Part shown: positions 35,967 to 45,072 of the stretch, piece by piece
Numbering within the stretch: the first letter of the stretch is position 1
Layout of the letters: every line of letters starts with the position of its first letter
DNA from: Acetobacter ascendens
GTDB taxonomy: Bacteria; Pseudomonadota; Alphaproteobacteria; Acetobacterales; Acetobacteraceae
Length of the DNA: 64,000 bases
Assembly (NCBI RefSeq): GCF_001766235.1
Contig: NZ_CP015164.1
Coordinates: forward strand, 1,949,001 to 2,013,000
Reading direction: 5' to 3'
Notes under the pieces: generated by a model
Database searches by the model: none
What the model was told of the DNA's origin: nothing
Seen by the model: the letters and a program-made list of their open reading frames with translations, nothing else
Program-made: the position numbers and the translations under genes

Positions 35967-36438
35967 CACACCGCAGGGCGCATGCGTTGCACCGCACACC
36001 ACACATGCCCCAGAACTGCGTTTGGTAACAGAAAATGGCGCCACCATCTGGCCCGCAAACTGCAAAAACGGCACGTATAACTTCATCCTACCCACCAATA
36101 CGCAGGCGGTGCGCATTGTCTCCCGCGTCAGCCGCCCGGCAGATGCAATTGGCCCGTTTGTGGATGATAGGCGCACCCTTGGCGTGGCTGTGGGGGATAT
36201 CACCCTGCTGTCTGCCGCAACGCAGCAGGCTGTAACGGCCCATTTGCAAGCCCAAAAGCCCGAAGGCTGGTTTGCAGGAGAACAGGCAGACCTTGCCTGG
36301 ACAAACGGCAACGCCGCGCTGCCCCTGCCCACACAGCATACGCAGGGGGCTATTTGCATGCTGTCTGTTAAAATCCGCGCGGCCGGGCCTTACCTGCTGA
36401 CAGACACCATGCAGAACACCGCAGCCAAAACGGCCTGA
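35941..36438 (+). pseudogene. Hint-family protein D, C-terminal domain only
   Basis: An open frame after a stop at 35938-35940, with no convincing start codon. From about 36016 it encodes the family C-terminal domain: LVTENGATIW, YNFILPTNTQAVRIVSRVSRPADAIGPFVDDRRTLGVAVGDI, PEGWFAGEQADLAWTNGNAALPL, VKIRAAGPYL. The beta-helix and Hint parts are missing. Read as a truncated paralogue or a silent cassette for recombination with B and C. Confidence 0.7.
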
Positions 36439-36483
36439 TCTACCAAAATTACTGATATATTCCGGCGTTTTAAAGCGTTATTT

Positions 36484-36509
36484 GGGCCAGTGCAAAAATG
36501 TACTGGCCC
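36484..36509 (+). terminator. Terminator after Hint remnant D
   Basis: GGGCCAGT and ACTGGCCC form a perfect stem around GCAAAAATGT, followed by TTTA. Confidence 0.65.
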
Positions 36510-36682
36510 TTTACGCTGGCTTTATTGCATTTAAATTTTTCCCATATCTTATCCTGCTATTTTATCTGAAAATATTTACAAACCGTGCAGAGCTTTACCA
36601 ACAACATGGCCATGCTCTTGCCTTAATTGGCATATGATATGCAAAAGTGAGTGCAACACGCTTTAGCAAAAGGCATTGGGCT

Positions 36683-37072
36683 ATGTTTCAGCGCATGAAG
36701 TCTCTCCTAACATTCCACAACACGCCATCGGAAGAATGGCGAAAAATGCCCCTGCATCTGCGCCGCTTTCTGTATGCCACTTTTGTGATGGAAGGCTTAT
36801 TGTGCGCTTATCTGCTCAAAAGCGTGGCATCTCCCCTATTCCACCTCACCCTGTTGCTGCCGGGGGCATTTGTGCAGCATCAGGTTTCCTTCGCCCAGTT
36901 TTCACTGATTGTTTCAATGTATCTAACTGTTGCCGCTATTGGGGCTATGGCAATAGGTACTTTTCTTTTGCGCAAAAATTATGAAAAAAGCATGATGCGG
37001 TATGCCGTTATTCAGGAAGTTCGGCAGAGCCACGCACGCATTCGCGCCCGCAGAAACAGAAACAGGCGCTAA
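36683..37072 (+). CDS. Two-helix membrane protein
   Basis: 129 residues with hydrophobic segments at about 40-60 (FLYATFVMEGLLCAYLL, LFHLTLLLPGAFV) and 75-100 (FSLIVSMYLTVAAIGAMAIGTFLL), and a strongly basic cytoplasmic tail (RIRARRNRNRR). An in-frame GTG at 36647 is possible, but neither start has a strong ribosome site. Function unknown. Confidence 0.55.
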   Translation: MFQRMKSLLTFHNTPSEEWRKMPLHLRRFLYATFVMEGLLCAYLLKSVASPLFHLTLLLPGAFVQHQVSFAQFSLIVSMYLTVAAIGAMAIGTFLLRKNYEKSMMRYAVIQEVRQSHARIRARRNRNRR

Positions 37073-37084
37073 AGCGCAGCCGCC

Positions 37085-37522
37085 TTACCACCACTTGTTT
37101 GTAAAAACCGGCTTGGGCAATGTGGGGGGCGTGCTATCGGGGTATGTCAGCCACGTCTGCCAGATATCCATAGTGCGGTTACGGGTCAGGCGCAGCATAC
37201 ATGTTTGCGCCATGCTGGAGCGGATTGTACCATCTGACCACGCCTCATAGACTGCGTTGCATTCTGCATCCTTATACTGCTTCCAATGCTGCTGCGCTGT
37301 ATGAAAATCCGCCAAAGCGTGTTCTGGATTTGCCGATTCACGCATACGCCCCTCCGCCGCCGCAATGTAGTGCTCCATCTCCTTTTGCGCCTGTGCCACA
37401 CCATCGGCCAGACAGGCCGAAATTTCCGGCGTTGTCTCACCCGGACACTTGGCCGCAGCACGTGCCTGCACACTGCACAGCAGGCTAGCCACCCCCAGCA
37501 GGAAAACATTTTGTATCTTCAT
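37085..37522 (-). CDS. LprI-like lysozyme-inhibitor family (DUF1311) protein
   Basis: 145 residues. A signal peptide (MKIQNVFLLGVASLLCSVQARA) fits a start at 37522. The mature part has the four-Cys pattern of DUF1311/LprI proteins: AKCPGETTPEISACLADGVAQAQKEMEHY, WKQYKDAECNAVYEAWSDGTIRSSMAQTCMLRLTRNRTMDI. These periplasmic proteins include a lysozyme inhibitor; the actual role here is not established. Confidence 0.75.
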   Translation of the reverse strand: MKIQNVFLLGVASLLCSVQARAAAKCPGETTPEISACLADGVAQAQKEMEHYIAAAEGRMRESANPEHALADFHTAQQHWKQYKDAECNAVYEAWSDGTIRSSMAQTCMLRLTRNRTMDIWQTWLTYPDSTPPTLPKPVFTNKWW

Positions 37523-37724
37523 AGCGCGCGCATCCTTGGGCCTGTTTATGTGTTGCAACCTGCTATTTCTGCCCAAAGGTAGGATGCCAAATTTGTTGCG
37601 CCCATGCCGCAACTTTTTTGGGGGTTACGCAGCACAACGGTTACGGTTGGGTGGGGTACATCTTTCCCGTCCCCATAGTCCTGCCTAACCGTGCAAGAAA
37701 CCCCACCTTGCACGAAAGCCGATT

Positions 37725-38042
37725 ATGCCCACACCGCCAGCGCCTTCCGCCCCGCGCAAGCAACCTTTGCCCAACACGCAGGATTGGCCGCCCTTGCCCG
37801 GCACACGTGCCTATATGGCCCGCCAGCTTGCGCAGGATACCGCCACCGTGCACCAGATTGTGACAGTTTTGCAAAACTGCGCCGGGCAGATTACCCCGCT
37901 TGTGGCGCAGCTTTACTTCACCACCGGCCCGCTAACGGTGCTGGATTGCGCCGCCACCATGCACGCGCTGGCGGATGACATTGCACATGATGACCCCCAA
38001 ACACTGGCCGAACTGGCGGCAGAGCGCAGCCGCACCGGCTGA
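37725..38042 (+). CDS. Hypothetical protein (105 residues)
   Basis: A Pro-rich start followed by a helical part (TRAYMARQLAQDTATVHQIVTVLQNCAGQITPLVAQLYFTTG, LDCAATMHALADDIAHDD). No signal, no membrane helix, no family recognised. Ribosome site weak. Confidence 0.45.
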   Translation: MPTPPAPSAPRKQPLPNTQDWPPLPGTRAYMARQLAQDTATVHQIVTVLQNCAGQITPLVAQLYFTTGPLTVLDCAATMHALADDIAHDDPQTLAELAAERSRTG

Positions 38043-38133
38043 TATGTGGGTTTTGGAAACACCCCCGCCCTGCTATGTTGCCCCCTCGCCACCGCTGCGC
38101 AACAAAACAGAAACCGTATAGAGGAAGCCCCTT

Positions 38134-39384
38134 TTGAAACGCAGAAACCTTTTTGCCGCTTCTCTGGCTGCCGGTGCATTGGCCGCCGGGCGCAAAAGCT
38201 GGGCCAGCGTGCCAGAGGCCGCACAGGCCATGGGCCGCACCGCGCCGCCCGGCACCGTACCCGCCCTAACGCCCGCCCGCGTGCATGCAGACCAGATAAT
38301 AGACATTAAGGTGTGCCTGCGCCCCTTCCGCCCCACTGGCCCGCGGCTGGAAATAGAGCCGGTGGCAGATAAAATTGTGGTGCACAATTATGGGCACGGC
38401 GGCAGCGGGTGGTCTCTTTCCTGGGGGTCTGCCGCTATGGCGGTAGAACGCGCCGCCCCGCTGATGGAAAAACGCGTGGCCGTTATTGGCTGCGGCATTA
38501 TTGGCCTAACAACCGCCATAACCGCCCAGCGCGCGGGCATGAACGTAACCATTTATGCGCGGGATATGCTGCCGCATACGCGCTCTGTTCGGGCCAATGG
38601 CAGTTGGACACCGGATTCACGCATTGCGCTGATAACCGCCGCCACGCCAGATTTTGCCGCCAGATGGGAGCGCATGGCGCGGTATTCTTGGCAAACCTAC
38701 CGGGAATATCTGGGCCTGCCCGGCAACCCGGTGGATTTTAGAGACAATTACATTCTCTCTGACACTCCGCCGGATGAGGCCGACCATACCGAGCCTGCGC
38801 CCGACATTAGCAAAGGCTCCTATGCCTCTACCGGCGTGCCGCAAAGCGAGGCCGAATTTGCCAAATATGGTGACAGGATAAAGGATATTATTCCCGCAGC
38901 CGAGCTTCTGGCCGGGGCGGATAATCCCTTCCCTGTGGCGTATGCACGGCGCAAGCCCATTATGATTTACAACTTTGGCGCGTTCGGCCACGCCCTGTTG
39001 TCTGACTTCTATCAGGCAGGCGGACGTATTGAGATACGGGAGTTCCATAGCCTCTCCGAGGTGGCAGACCTGCCCGAACGTGTGGTGTTTAACTGCACCG
39101 GCTATGCGGCGCGGGATCTATGGGGCGATAAATCTCTTATTCCCGTGCGCGGGCAAACGGCGTGGCTGCCGCCGCAACCCGCTGCCAATTATGGCGTGCG
39201 CTATAAGGGTGCGGCCATGCTTTCTAAATCCGATGGGCTGATGGTGCAGGGCGTCAACCTTTCCGGCCTGGGGGAACTGGAAGGCGTGGGCAACAGTATG
39301 GAACAACCCAACCGTGCGGAGGCCGAACAGGCTGTGGCCGTGTTTGAAGATCTGTTCTCCCGCTTTCGGCCACGCAGAGGATAA
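38134..39384 (+). CDS. Exported D-amino-acid-oxidase-like protein, circularly permuted
   Basis: 416 residues; TTG start after GAGGAAG. A Tat-like signal (KRRNLFAASLAAGALAAG) is followed at 57-100 by CLRPFRPTGPRLEIEP and VVHNYGHGGSGWSLSWGSA, motifs that lie at the C-terminus of D-amino-acid oxidases. Only then comes the FAD Rossmann motif VAVIGCGIIGLTTA (115-128), normally the N-terminus, and the rest of the catalytic domain up to LMVQGVNLSGLGELEG. The segment order is thus rotated. Tat export suits a protein that folds with FAD before export. A cytochrome c gene starts 4 bases after the stop, suggesting electrons go to the respiratory chain rather than to oxygen. Confidence 0.82.
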   Translation: MKRRNLFAASLAAGALAAGRKSWASVPEAAQAMGRTAPPGTVPALTPARVHADQIIDIKVCLRPFRPTGPRLEIEPVADKIVVHNYGHGGSGWSLSWGSAAMAVERAAPLMEKRVAVIGCGIIGLTTAITAQRAGMNVTIYARDMLPHTRSVRANGSWTPDSRIALITAATPDFAARWERMARYSWQTYREYLGLPGNPVDFRDNYILSDTPPDEADHTEPAPDISKGSYASTGVPQSEAEFAKYGDRIKDIIPAAELLAGADNPFPVAYARRKPIMIYNFGAFGHALLSDFYQAGGRIEIREFHSLSEVADLPERVVFNCTGYAARDLWGDKSLIPVRGQTAWLPPQPAANYGVRYKGAAMLSKSDGLMVQGVNLSGLGELEGVGNSMEQPNRAEAEQAVAVFEDLFSRFRPRRG

Positions 39385-39388
39385 CGGC

Positions 39389-39919
39389 ATGGCACAGCAC
39401 CCTATTTTTGCAAAACATGCCCAAAAGGCCAAAGGGTTTTGCACCGCCCTGTTGGCTGCAACCGGGCTTGTGGCCACAGTACATGTTGCACTGGCTGCCC
39501 CACGCCATGCCCCTGCGGCCCCGCCTGCCCCTGCCGCCCCAAGTTTTACGGCAGAACAGGCAGACCACGGGGCACAAATTTACGCAGGTACCTGCGCCAT
39601 GTGCCACGGCGCTGGGCTGGAAGGTGCGCATGATATGCCGCCATTGCGCGGGCTGTTTGTGGCGCGCTGGGCCAATACATCGCTCAACAAGTTGTATGCT
39701 TACATTACCCACGCCATGCCGCTGATGGCACCGGGCACCCTGCCCCCGCAGGACAACATAGATGTGATTGCGTTTTTGCTGCGAGAAAACGGCACAGAGC
39801 CGGGGCACACACCCCTGCCGGCGGATGAAAACCGCCTGGCGCAAATGGTGTTTCCTGTCCCCAATGCGCTGCCACCTGTAAAAGCGGCGCAACCGGGCAA
39901 GGCCCCACGCACACGGTAA
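39389..39919 (+). CDS. Periplasmic cytochrome c paired with the DAO-like enzyme
   Basis: 176 residues: signal sequence (FCTALLAATGLVATVHVALAA), Ala/Pro linker, and one c-type domain with CAMCH at 69-73 and a likely Met ligand in HAMPLMAPGTLPPQD. The start at 39389 is 4 bases after the oxidase stop. It resembles the small cytochromes that accept electrons from periplasmic dehydrogenases in acetic acid bacteria. Confidence 0.85.
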   Translation: MAQHPIFAKHAQKAKGFCTALLAATGLVATVHVALAAPRHAPAAPPAPAAPSFTAEQADHGAQIYAGTCAMCHGAGLEGAHDMPPLRGLFVARWANTSLNKLYAYITHAMPLMAPGTLPPQDNIDVIAFLLRENGTEPGHTPLPADENRLAQMVFPVPNALPPVKAAQPGKAPRTR

Positions 39920-39920
39920 C

Positions 39921-39960
39921 AAAAAACCCCGCCCACTGGTTACGGTGGGCGGGGTTTTTA
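39921..39960. terminator. Bidirectional terminator
   Basis: AAAAAACCCCGCCCAC and GTGGGCGGGGTTTTT, a perfect GC-rich stem with A and T runs, between the cytochrome c gene and the convergent TonB receptor. Confidence 0.92.
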
Positions 39961-40001
39961 AATGTATCTGGCACTTTAGCCTGTTTTACAAAACAGATGG
40001 C

Positions 40002-42218
40002 TTACCACTTAAAGCCAATGCTGCCTTGGGCATTGCGGCGCTCTCCATAATAGCACCATTCCTGCCCGTAAGAGGCATAGGCCATGCAGTTGCCGATATA
40101 CTTTTTATCAAACAGGTTGCGCACGCTGGCCGCTACGCTCCACCCCCGCAGGGAGGGAGAAAGGTTAGACAGATCATACCCAATGGAGCCATCAAACACC
40201 GTATATTGCGGCACATGCACGCTGCCGTAGGAGGCCTGCCCCCCATAGCTTGGGGCGGAATAACGCAGGCCGCCGCCAAATCCAAAACCCTTCATCACAC
40301 CTTTGGGCATGGTGTAATATGCAAACAGAGAGGCATTGCCCTTGCCAGACTGCATAAGCGGCTTGCCGGTGGAATCATCCTTTACCTTCTGCACGCTTAC
40401 GGCAGCGGTAATCATCAGGTTTTTATACGGCTGGGCGTGGGCTTCAAATTCAAAACCATCTGAATGCACCTTGCCACTTTGCGTATTGTAGCCCAGATTC
40501 CCCACAGCCACCAGCACGTTGGATTGTTCAATATGGAAGCCCGCGGCCGTAAGCAACACAGATGTGCCGGGGAACTGATACTTCACGCCGCCTTCAAGCT
40601 GTTTGCCCAAGGAGGGATCAGCCTGCCGGAAGCTCTGCCCGCCATTGTTAGACACAATGCCAGACTGCGGCTGGAAGGATGTGGAATAGCTGATGTAAGG
40701 CGCAAGCCCGAAATCAAAGTGATACAGGCCAGAGGCACGCCATGTAATCTGGCGCGGGCTTTCATTGCTGCTGGAATGGCTTACAGATTCTATCTGGTGG
40801 GAACGGTACCAGTCATTCCGCAAGCTGCCTGTTACAATCAGGTTTTTCCAGCGCAGTTTATCCTGCGCATACATGCCAATCTGGTGTGAATCCGTGCGGT
40901 AGTTCATGTACGGGCTGCCCATGTCTGGCATGGTCATGTGGTAATTGGGGTGCAGCACGTTCAGAGAGGGGGCAGAAGCATAATAGCCCGCTTCTGTGGC
41001 GCTCTGCTGCATGTAATCAAACCCGAACATCATATCATGCGTGACAGGGCCGGTGCGCACATGGCCTTTAAACTGGCTATCAAACGCCAGATTATGCGTG
41101 TGCTCGTTGGTGCCAAAGGCAGAACGGCTGAGCATTGTGGGGTCTGAATCGTAATAACCGTTATCATACACGCTGCGGTATATGGTTTTTACATCATCAT
41201 ACCGGCCGCGGGTGCTAAAGCTCCAGTCATCATTAAACTTGTGGTTCAGAATATAGGTGATACCGCCCTGCCTGCGGTTGAACTTTTCAAAAGGCACGTC
41301 ACCATCATAAAAGTTGCGCGGCAGGTAACCGTATGAGGCACGTTTGAGGGAGCCTACAAGCGGCACGCCGCCATAGGTGCCGTTTTCGGGGTCGTACTGA
41401 TAATTGCCCAGCAGGGTAAGCGTGGTGGGGCCTTTGGCGCCAAAGGTAAAAGCGGGGCTTATGGAAAAACGGCGGCTGCCCGTGCGTGCAAGCTGGCTGT
41501 GCTGGCCATTAACCGTGCCATACAGCCGATACTGTACGGAACCATCCTTGGTGGCGTAACCGCCTACATCTGCATCCACTCGGTACAGATCAAAACTGCC
41601 GCCTGTGGTGGTAATATCTCCGTAAAACTGTTTGTCTATCGGCAGTTTGCTGGAAAGGGCTACAAGCCCGCCGGGGCTGGATTGCCCATACAGGGCAGAG
41701 GCCGGGCCTTTGAGCACTTCCACCCTATCTAGGCGGGATGTATCTGTTTGCGGTGTGGCGTAACCGGTGGGGCTATCCTGCACCTTCAGCCCATCCAAAA
41801 AGGTGGGCACAGTAAAGCCGCGCAGCATGAACTGATCATACCGCGTGCCCACGCCACCGCCGCGCAAATCAGACGTAATGCCCGCTGCGTATCGGATGGC
41901 CTGATTAAGGCTGAGCTCGCCGCGCACATCCATTTCATCCCGCGTAATCACTGTTACAGACTGCGCTGTTTCAATCAGCGGTGTGTTGGATTTGGTGGCG
42001 GAAGACGCCATGGTGGACGCCCTGCGTGCGCGCACTTCCACCTCTTCAACATGCACGGCGGATGCTGGCCCCTTATTGGTGGCCTTACCCTGTTTTGCTG
42101 CCGTTGCCCCAACCTGTTGAGACTGCCCGGATGTGGGTGTCCGGGTTGCTGCAAGAACCTTACCGCTTATGAAAAATGTAAGGGGAAGCGCACAAAAAAT
42201 AACCTTGTTGCGGTGCAT
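40002..42218 (-). CDS. TonB-dependent siderophore receptor
   Basis: 738 residues. Signal peptide (FCALPLTFFISGKVLA), a TonB box region (EEVEVRARR), plug domain (IETAQSVTVITRDEMDVRG, LNQAIRYAAGIT, FMLRGFTVPTFLDGLKV, RVEVLKGPASALYGQSSPGGLV) and a 22-strand barrel ending in an aromatic residue (GSIGFKW). The closest group is the ferrichrome/FhuE-type ferric siderophore receptors. A Fur-like box 55 bases upstream suggests iron repression. No TonB-ExbB or siderophore genes are adjacent. Confidence 0.88.
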   Translation of the reverse strand: MHRNKVIFCALPLTFFISGKVLAATRTPTSGQSQQVGATAAKQGKATNKGPASAVHVEEVEVRARRASTMASSATKSNTPLIETAQSVTVITRDEMDVRGELSLNQAIRYAAGITSDLRGGGVGTRYDQFMLRGFTVPTFLDGLKVQDSPTGYATPQTDTSRLDRVEVLKGPASALYGQSSPGGLVALSSKLPIDKQFYGDITTTGGSFDLYRVDADVGGYATKDGSVQYRLYGTVNGQHSQLARTGSRRFSISPAFTFGAKGPTTLTLLGNYQYDPENGTYGGVPLVGSLKRASYGYLPRNFYDGDVPFEKFNRRQGGITYILNHKFNDDWSFSTRGRYDDVKTIYRSVYDNGYYDSDPTMLSRSAFGTNEHTHNLAFDSQFKGHVRTGPVTHDMMFGFDYMQQSATEAGYYASAPSLNVLHPNYHMTMPDMGSPYMNYRTDSHQIGMYAQDKLRWKNLIVTGSLRNDWYRSHQIESVSHSSSNESPRQITWRASGLYHFDFGLAPYISYSTSFQPQSGIVSNNGGQSFRQADPSLGKQLEGGVKYQFPGTSVLLTAAGFHIEQSNVLVAVGNLGYNTQSGKVHSDGFEFEAHAQPYKNLMITAAVSVQKVKDDSTGKPLMQSGKGNASLFAYYTMPKGVMKGFGFGGGLRYSAPSYGGQASYGSVHVPQYTVFDGSIGYDLSNLSPSLRGWSVAASVRNLFDKKYIGNCMAYASYGQEWCYYGERRNAQGSIGFKW

Positions 42219-42272
42219 ACCCGTTTTTACCCCGTGGTTCTTGCTGATCTGAGGTGTGGGCAGTTACCAACA

Positions 42273-42289
42273 TTGCGAATCATTTGCAA
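42273..42289. promoter_or_regulatory. Fur-type box upstream of the siderophore receptor
   Basis: TTGCGAATCATTTGCAA is a 17-base palindrome (one mismatch) of the kind found in front of iron-regulated receptors (TGCnAATnATTnGCA). Confidence 0.65.
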
Positions 42290-42469
42290 GACCAAATGAT
42301 GGTCAGATTTCTGCGGTTTTCTGCCGTTATATAGTGGGTTTAGCGGGTCATTTCCGGGGCGCTAAATATGCGTTTTATGCCGCGCACACCAGGCGCATGC
42401 ACACACGCATTAGCCCACCAAAAATAGGCCGATGTGTTATAAACTATCTTTTAAAATTCAGGGGATTTA

Positions 42470-43334
42470 CGGCGTGTCGTCAGTTAAGCCCTGAGAGTGG
42501 CACGTGAGGGTTGTACTTTGTGTCTGCGTGTGCTGACTGTTTTCCCGTTTTTTTGGGGAGACAGACAGATGCGGCGCTATAGTTTACGCGATGACCAGTG
42601 GGAGCGGATAAAGGATCTTCTTCCTGGTCGAGAAGGCTATGTCGGCGGCACTGCGGTGAACAACCGTCTGTTCGTGGAGGCGGTGCTGTATCGCTATCGC
42701 GCGGGTATTCCATGGCGCGACCTTCCTGCCCGTTTCGGTGACTGGAAAAACGTGCACCGGCGTCTGCGCCGCTGGTGTGAAAGCGGCGTCATCGACGCGG
42801 ATATTTCGTTATCTGGCCGCTGATTACGACAACGAATACATGATGATCGACAGCACAATTGTCCGAGCGCATCAGCATAGTGCCGGAGCTCTCAAAAAAG
42901 GGGCACGGATCAGGCCATCGGACGATCACGAGGCGGGCTAACTACAAAGATCCATGCCATCTGCGACGCTCTGGGCAATCCAGTGGAACTCGGCATCACA
43001 CCGGGACAGGATGCCGATATCACCCAGGCAGAACCACTTCTGGAAAACATCGAACCGGATGCTTTCCTTGCTGACAAGGCGTATGACGCGGACAGGTTGA
43101 TCGATCGGCTGATACAGCGCGGGATTACCCCGGTCATCCCGCCAAAACGCAACAGAACGACACGACGGAAAACCGATTTTTCTCTCTACCGCGAACGGAA
43201 CCTTGTTGAGAGGTTCTTCAATAAACTCAAGCAGTTTCGCGCTATCGCAACCCGCTACGATAAACTGAAATCGACCTTCCTCGCAGCCGTGCAGTTCGCC
43301 TCAATCATCATCCTGCTTAACTGACGACACGCCG
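42470..43334 (+). mobile_element. IS5-family (IS427-like) element with a small insertion
   Basis: Terminal repeats CGGCGTGTCGTCAGTTAAGC and its complement, flanked by TA. It is 865 bp, one base longer than the intact 864-bp copy at 59414-60277. The difference is at 42797-42801, where ATCGAACGG has become ATCGACGCGG. It lies about 180 bases upstream of the siderophore receptor's control box and does not break a gene I can identify. Confidence 0.92.
42569..43324 (+). pseudogene. IS427-type transposase, extra frameshift
   Basis: The first frame runs MRRYSLRDDQ to RRWCESGVI and then shifts, ending in DADISLSGR at 42823. The downstream frame resumes IFRYLAADYDNEYMMIDSTIV, reaches the normal A6G slippage point and OrfB (KIHAICDALGNPVELGITPGQ, DKAYDADRLID, LVERFFNKLKQFRAIATRYDK). 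The A6G shift is normal for the group; the one at 42797 is not. Confidence 0.88.
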
Positions 43335-43343
43335 TAGCAACAA

Positions 43344-43514
43344 ATGCCGCCCGCAACACAGTGCCAAACAGGGGCTGAAAATCTGCTGTGGCAGGGCCGC
43401 CGCATCGGCTCGGAAGGGCCTGTTCTGGCCCTTCGCTGTGCGGGAAAAATGGGGGATGGCTGCTCTCTAAAATTTGCGCATGAGAACAGATTGCAGTTGC
43501 AACTGTGGCGTTAA
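43344..43514 (+). CDS. Short ORF next to the IS element
   Basis: 56 codons (MPPATQCQTGAENLLWQGRR... ending LQLQLWR). A GGGGA occurs upstream only if the IS is removed. The amino-acid make-up looks protein-like, but there is no family match I can name. It ends over the IalB stop. Confidence 0.25.
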   Translation: MPPATQCQTGAENLLWQGRRIGSEGPVLALRCAGKMGDGCSLKFAHENRLQLQLWR

Positions 43515-44200
43515 GGAGACACCCCGCCATCCTTACCGGCCCAGCCATCTGCCGTATCCAGCGCAGGGGCCAACCCGCCAAGCGGGAAGTTTATGGTCAG
43601 CACGCCTGCATCACGCTTAGACAGCATCAGATGGCCCACTTTGCCACGGCGCAGGGCATCCATCAGTTCCAGCGTAAAGGTGGCCAACCCCAGGCAGCCT
43701 TTATTATCGCAATATTGCCATTCCAACGGCACGGGCGGCGCGTTATCCACCCCCAGAAAGGAATGTTTGCTGAGCGAAAGGCCAAGCGGCACCCGCACGA
43801 TAATTTTGTATGGTGCATCAGAAAGCCGCGCTGTGCTGTTGGGGGGCACGGCACGCGCAATTTGCATGCTGCCAATGGTGCTGACAATGTGGTGCTGAAC
43901 ATCGTTCACCTGAAAGTTCTGCTGCACGCCGCACAAAAACGGCCTGTTAGTGGCGCTGTTAAAATTGCACTGCCAGCCCCAGTGCTCAATAACCCCGCTT
44001 TTACGGTCTATTTGGGTAATACCTGCCTGTGCGGGGCCAACGGGGCCTTTATCATGCAGCGTATCCAGTAATGTTGTATCTGCCTCCGGCGTTTTGCTGG
44101 CAGCCTGCACGGTGCTGCACATAAGTAATGCCAGAACACCACAAGCGGCAAAAAGCCCCACCCGCGCAAAATGCACTTTTAAAAAACGCTGCTGGGCCAT
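43511..44200 (-). CDS. IalB-family (invasion-associated locus B) protein
   Basis: 229 residues. Signal peptide (FARVGLFAACGVLALLMCSTVQA), then the IalB fold with paired cysteines: IEHWGWQCNF..., RPFLCGVQQNF, YKIIVRVPLGLSLSKHSFLGVDN, LEWQYCDNKGCLG, and DAGVLTINFPLGGL. IalB proteins are periplasmic; in acetic acid bacteria their function is unknown. Confidence 0.85.
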   Translation of the reverse strand: MAQQRFLKVHFARVGLFAACGVLALLMCSTVQAASKTPEADTTLLDTLHDKGPVGPAQAGITQIDRKSGVIEHWGWQCNFNSATNRPFLCGVQQNFQVNDVQHHIVSTIGSMQIARAVPPNSTARLSDAPYKIIVRVPLGLSLSKHSFLGVDNAPPVPLEWQYCDNKGCLGLATFTLELMDALRRGKVGHLMLSKRDAGVLTINFPLGGLAPALDTADGWAGKDGGVSP

Positions 44201-44263
44201 GCCTAAAACTCCTGTTGTTTCACTTAACGCTGCACATGCTGCATGGGGCTGCCCCCTGCGCCG

Positions 44264-44641
44264 CTAGGGCACGGGCAAGGCGGCATTGCACCGCACGTAG
44301 GATTCCTTATCCCTAAAAATAAACAGCACATAGTAATCCAGCGCGCGGCCGCGCCTGCGGGTGGTGTGGGTGTAAAATGGAAACACATCCTGCGGGGGGC
44401 CATATTCTGGCGGCAGAGGATCACTCTCCAACAATGTTTCCACCCTGAACAGGGGCACATAAATATGCACCGGCCCGGGGTTGCGCCGCACATGCCATAA
44501 ATTGCGCCGAAACTTGCGCAGCCGGTCTGGCAGAATGAAGATCATGTTTTCTTCAATAAACCGCTCATCCGGCTGGGCGCGGCGCAGGTAGCGCGTATCC
44601 TCCGGCATATCGCAAAAAAAGTTGTAGCCCTGTATTTTCAT
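44264..44641 (-). CDS. Hypothetical protein (125 residues)
   Basis: A soluble protein with aromatic and basic stretches (NMIFILPDRLRKFRRNLWHVRRNPGPVHIYVPLFRVETLL, RALDYYVLFIFRDKESYVRCNAALPVP). No signal sequence and no family recognised. Same strand as IalB and the GIY-YIG fragment. Confidence 0.55.
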   Translation of the reverse strand: MKIQGYNFFCDMPEDTRYLRRAQPDERFIEENMIFILPDRLRKFRRNLWHVRRNPGPVHIYVPLFRVETLLESDPLPPEYGPPQDVFPFYTHTTRRRGRALDYYVLFIFRDKESYVRCNAALPVP

Positions 44642-44690
44642 GCTTTTCTATTCTGCATCTTCGCGCTCTGTGCGCCATTCCTGCAAGGTT

Positions 44691-44885
44691 TTACCCTGAT
44701 ACTTCCAATAGAGTGGCCCACGGCACGCCAGATTGATACAAAGAACGCATGCGGGCAGCCACATCCCGCGCAATGCCTATTTTTATTAAATCCGGCATCA
44801 CCGGGTTTGTCAGCACATAAACATAACCGGCATCTGTGCCAATTTCGGCAGTTTCTTCGGGGTCATATCCGCTGGGCTGGGGCAT
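44691..44885 (-). CDS. Truncated GIY-YIG/T5orf172-like protein
   Basis: 64 residues. After an acidic start comes the T5orf172 core DAGYVYVLTNPVMPDLIKIGIARDVAARMRSLYQSGVPW, a GIY-YIG-type nuclease fold. The family normally continues for 40 residues or more with conserved Arg and Glu; here it stops after ATLLEVSG. An adjacent frame continues in sense (YWKYQGKTLQEWRTERE), so a frameshift is possible. AAAGGA supports the start at 44885. Confidence 0.5.
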   Translation of the reverse strand: MPQPSGYDPEETAEIGTDAGYVYVLTNPVMPDLIKIGIARDVAARMRSLYQSGVPWATLLEVSG

Positions 44886-45072
44886 GAGGTATCCTTTGGT
44901 AACGTCCTCTCCCCTCTCCCATACCGTGCACACGCGTGCAACCAGGGCGTGTGCACACCAGCCCTTAGGCGTTATGGGGCACGCTGCCTGTTTGATCTGT
45001 AAGGAGGGAATAGACACCCAAGGCTCAAGCGCAAGGGAAACCAAAGATTGGTGTATAGTCATACTTTATAAT

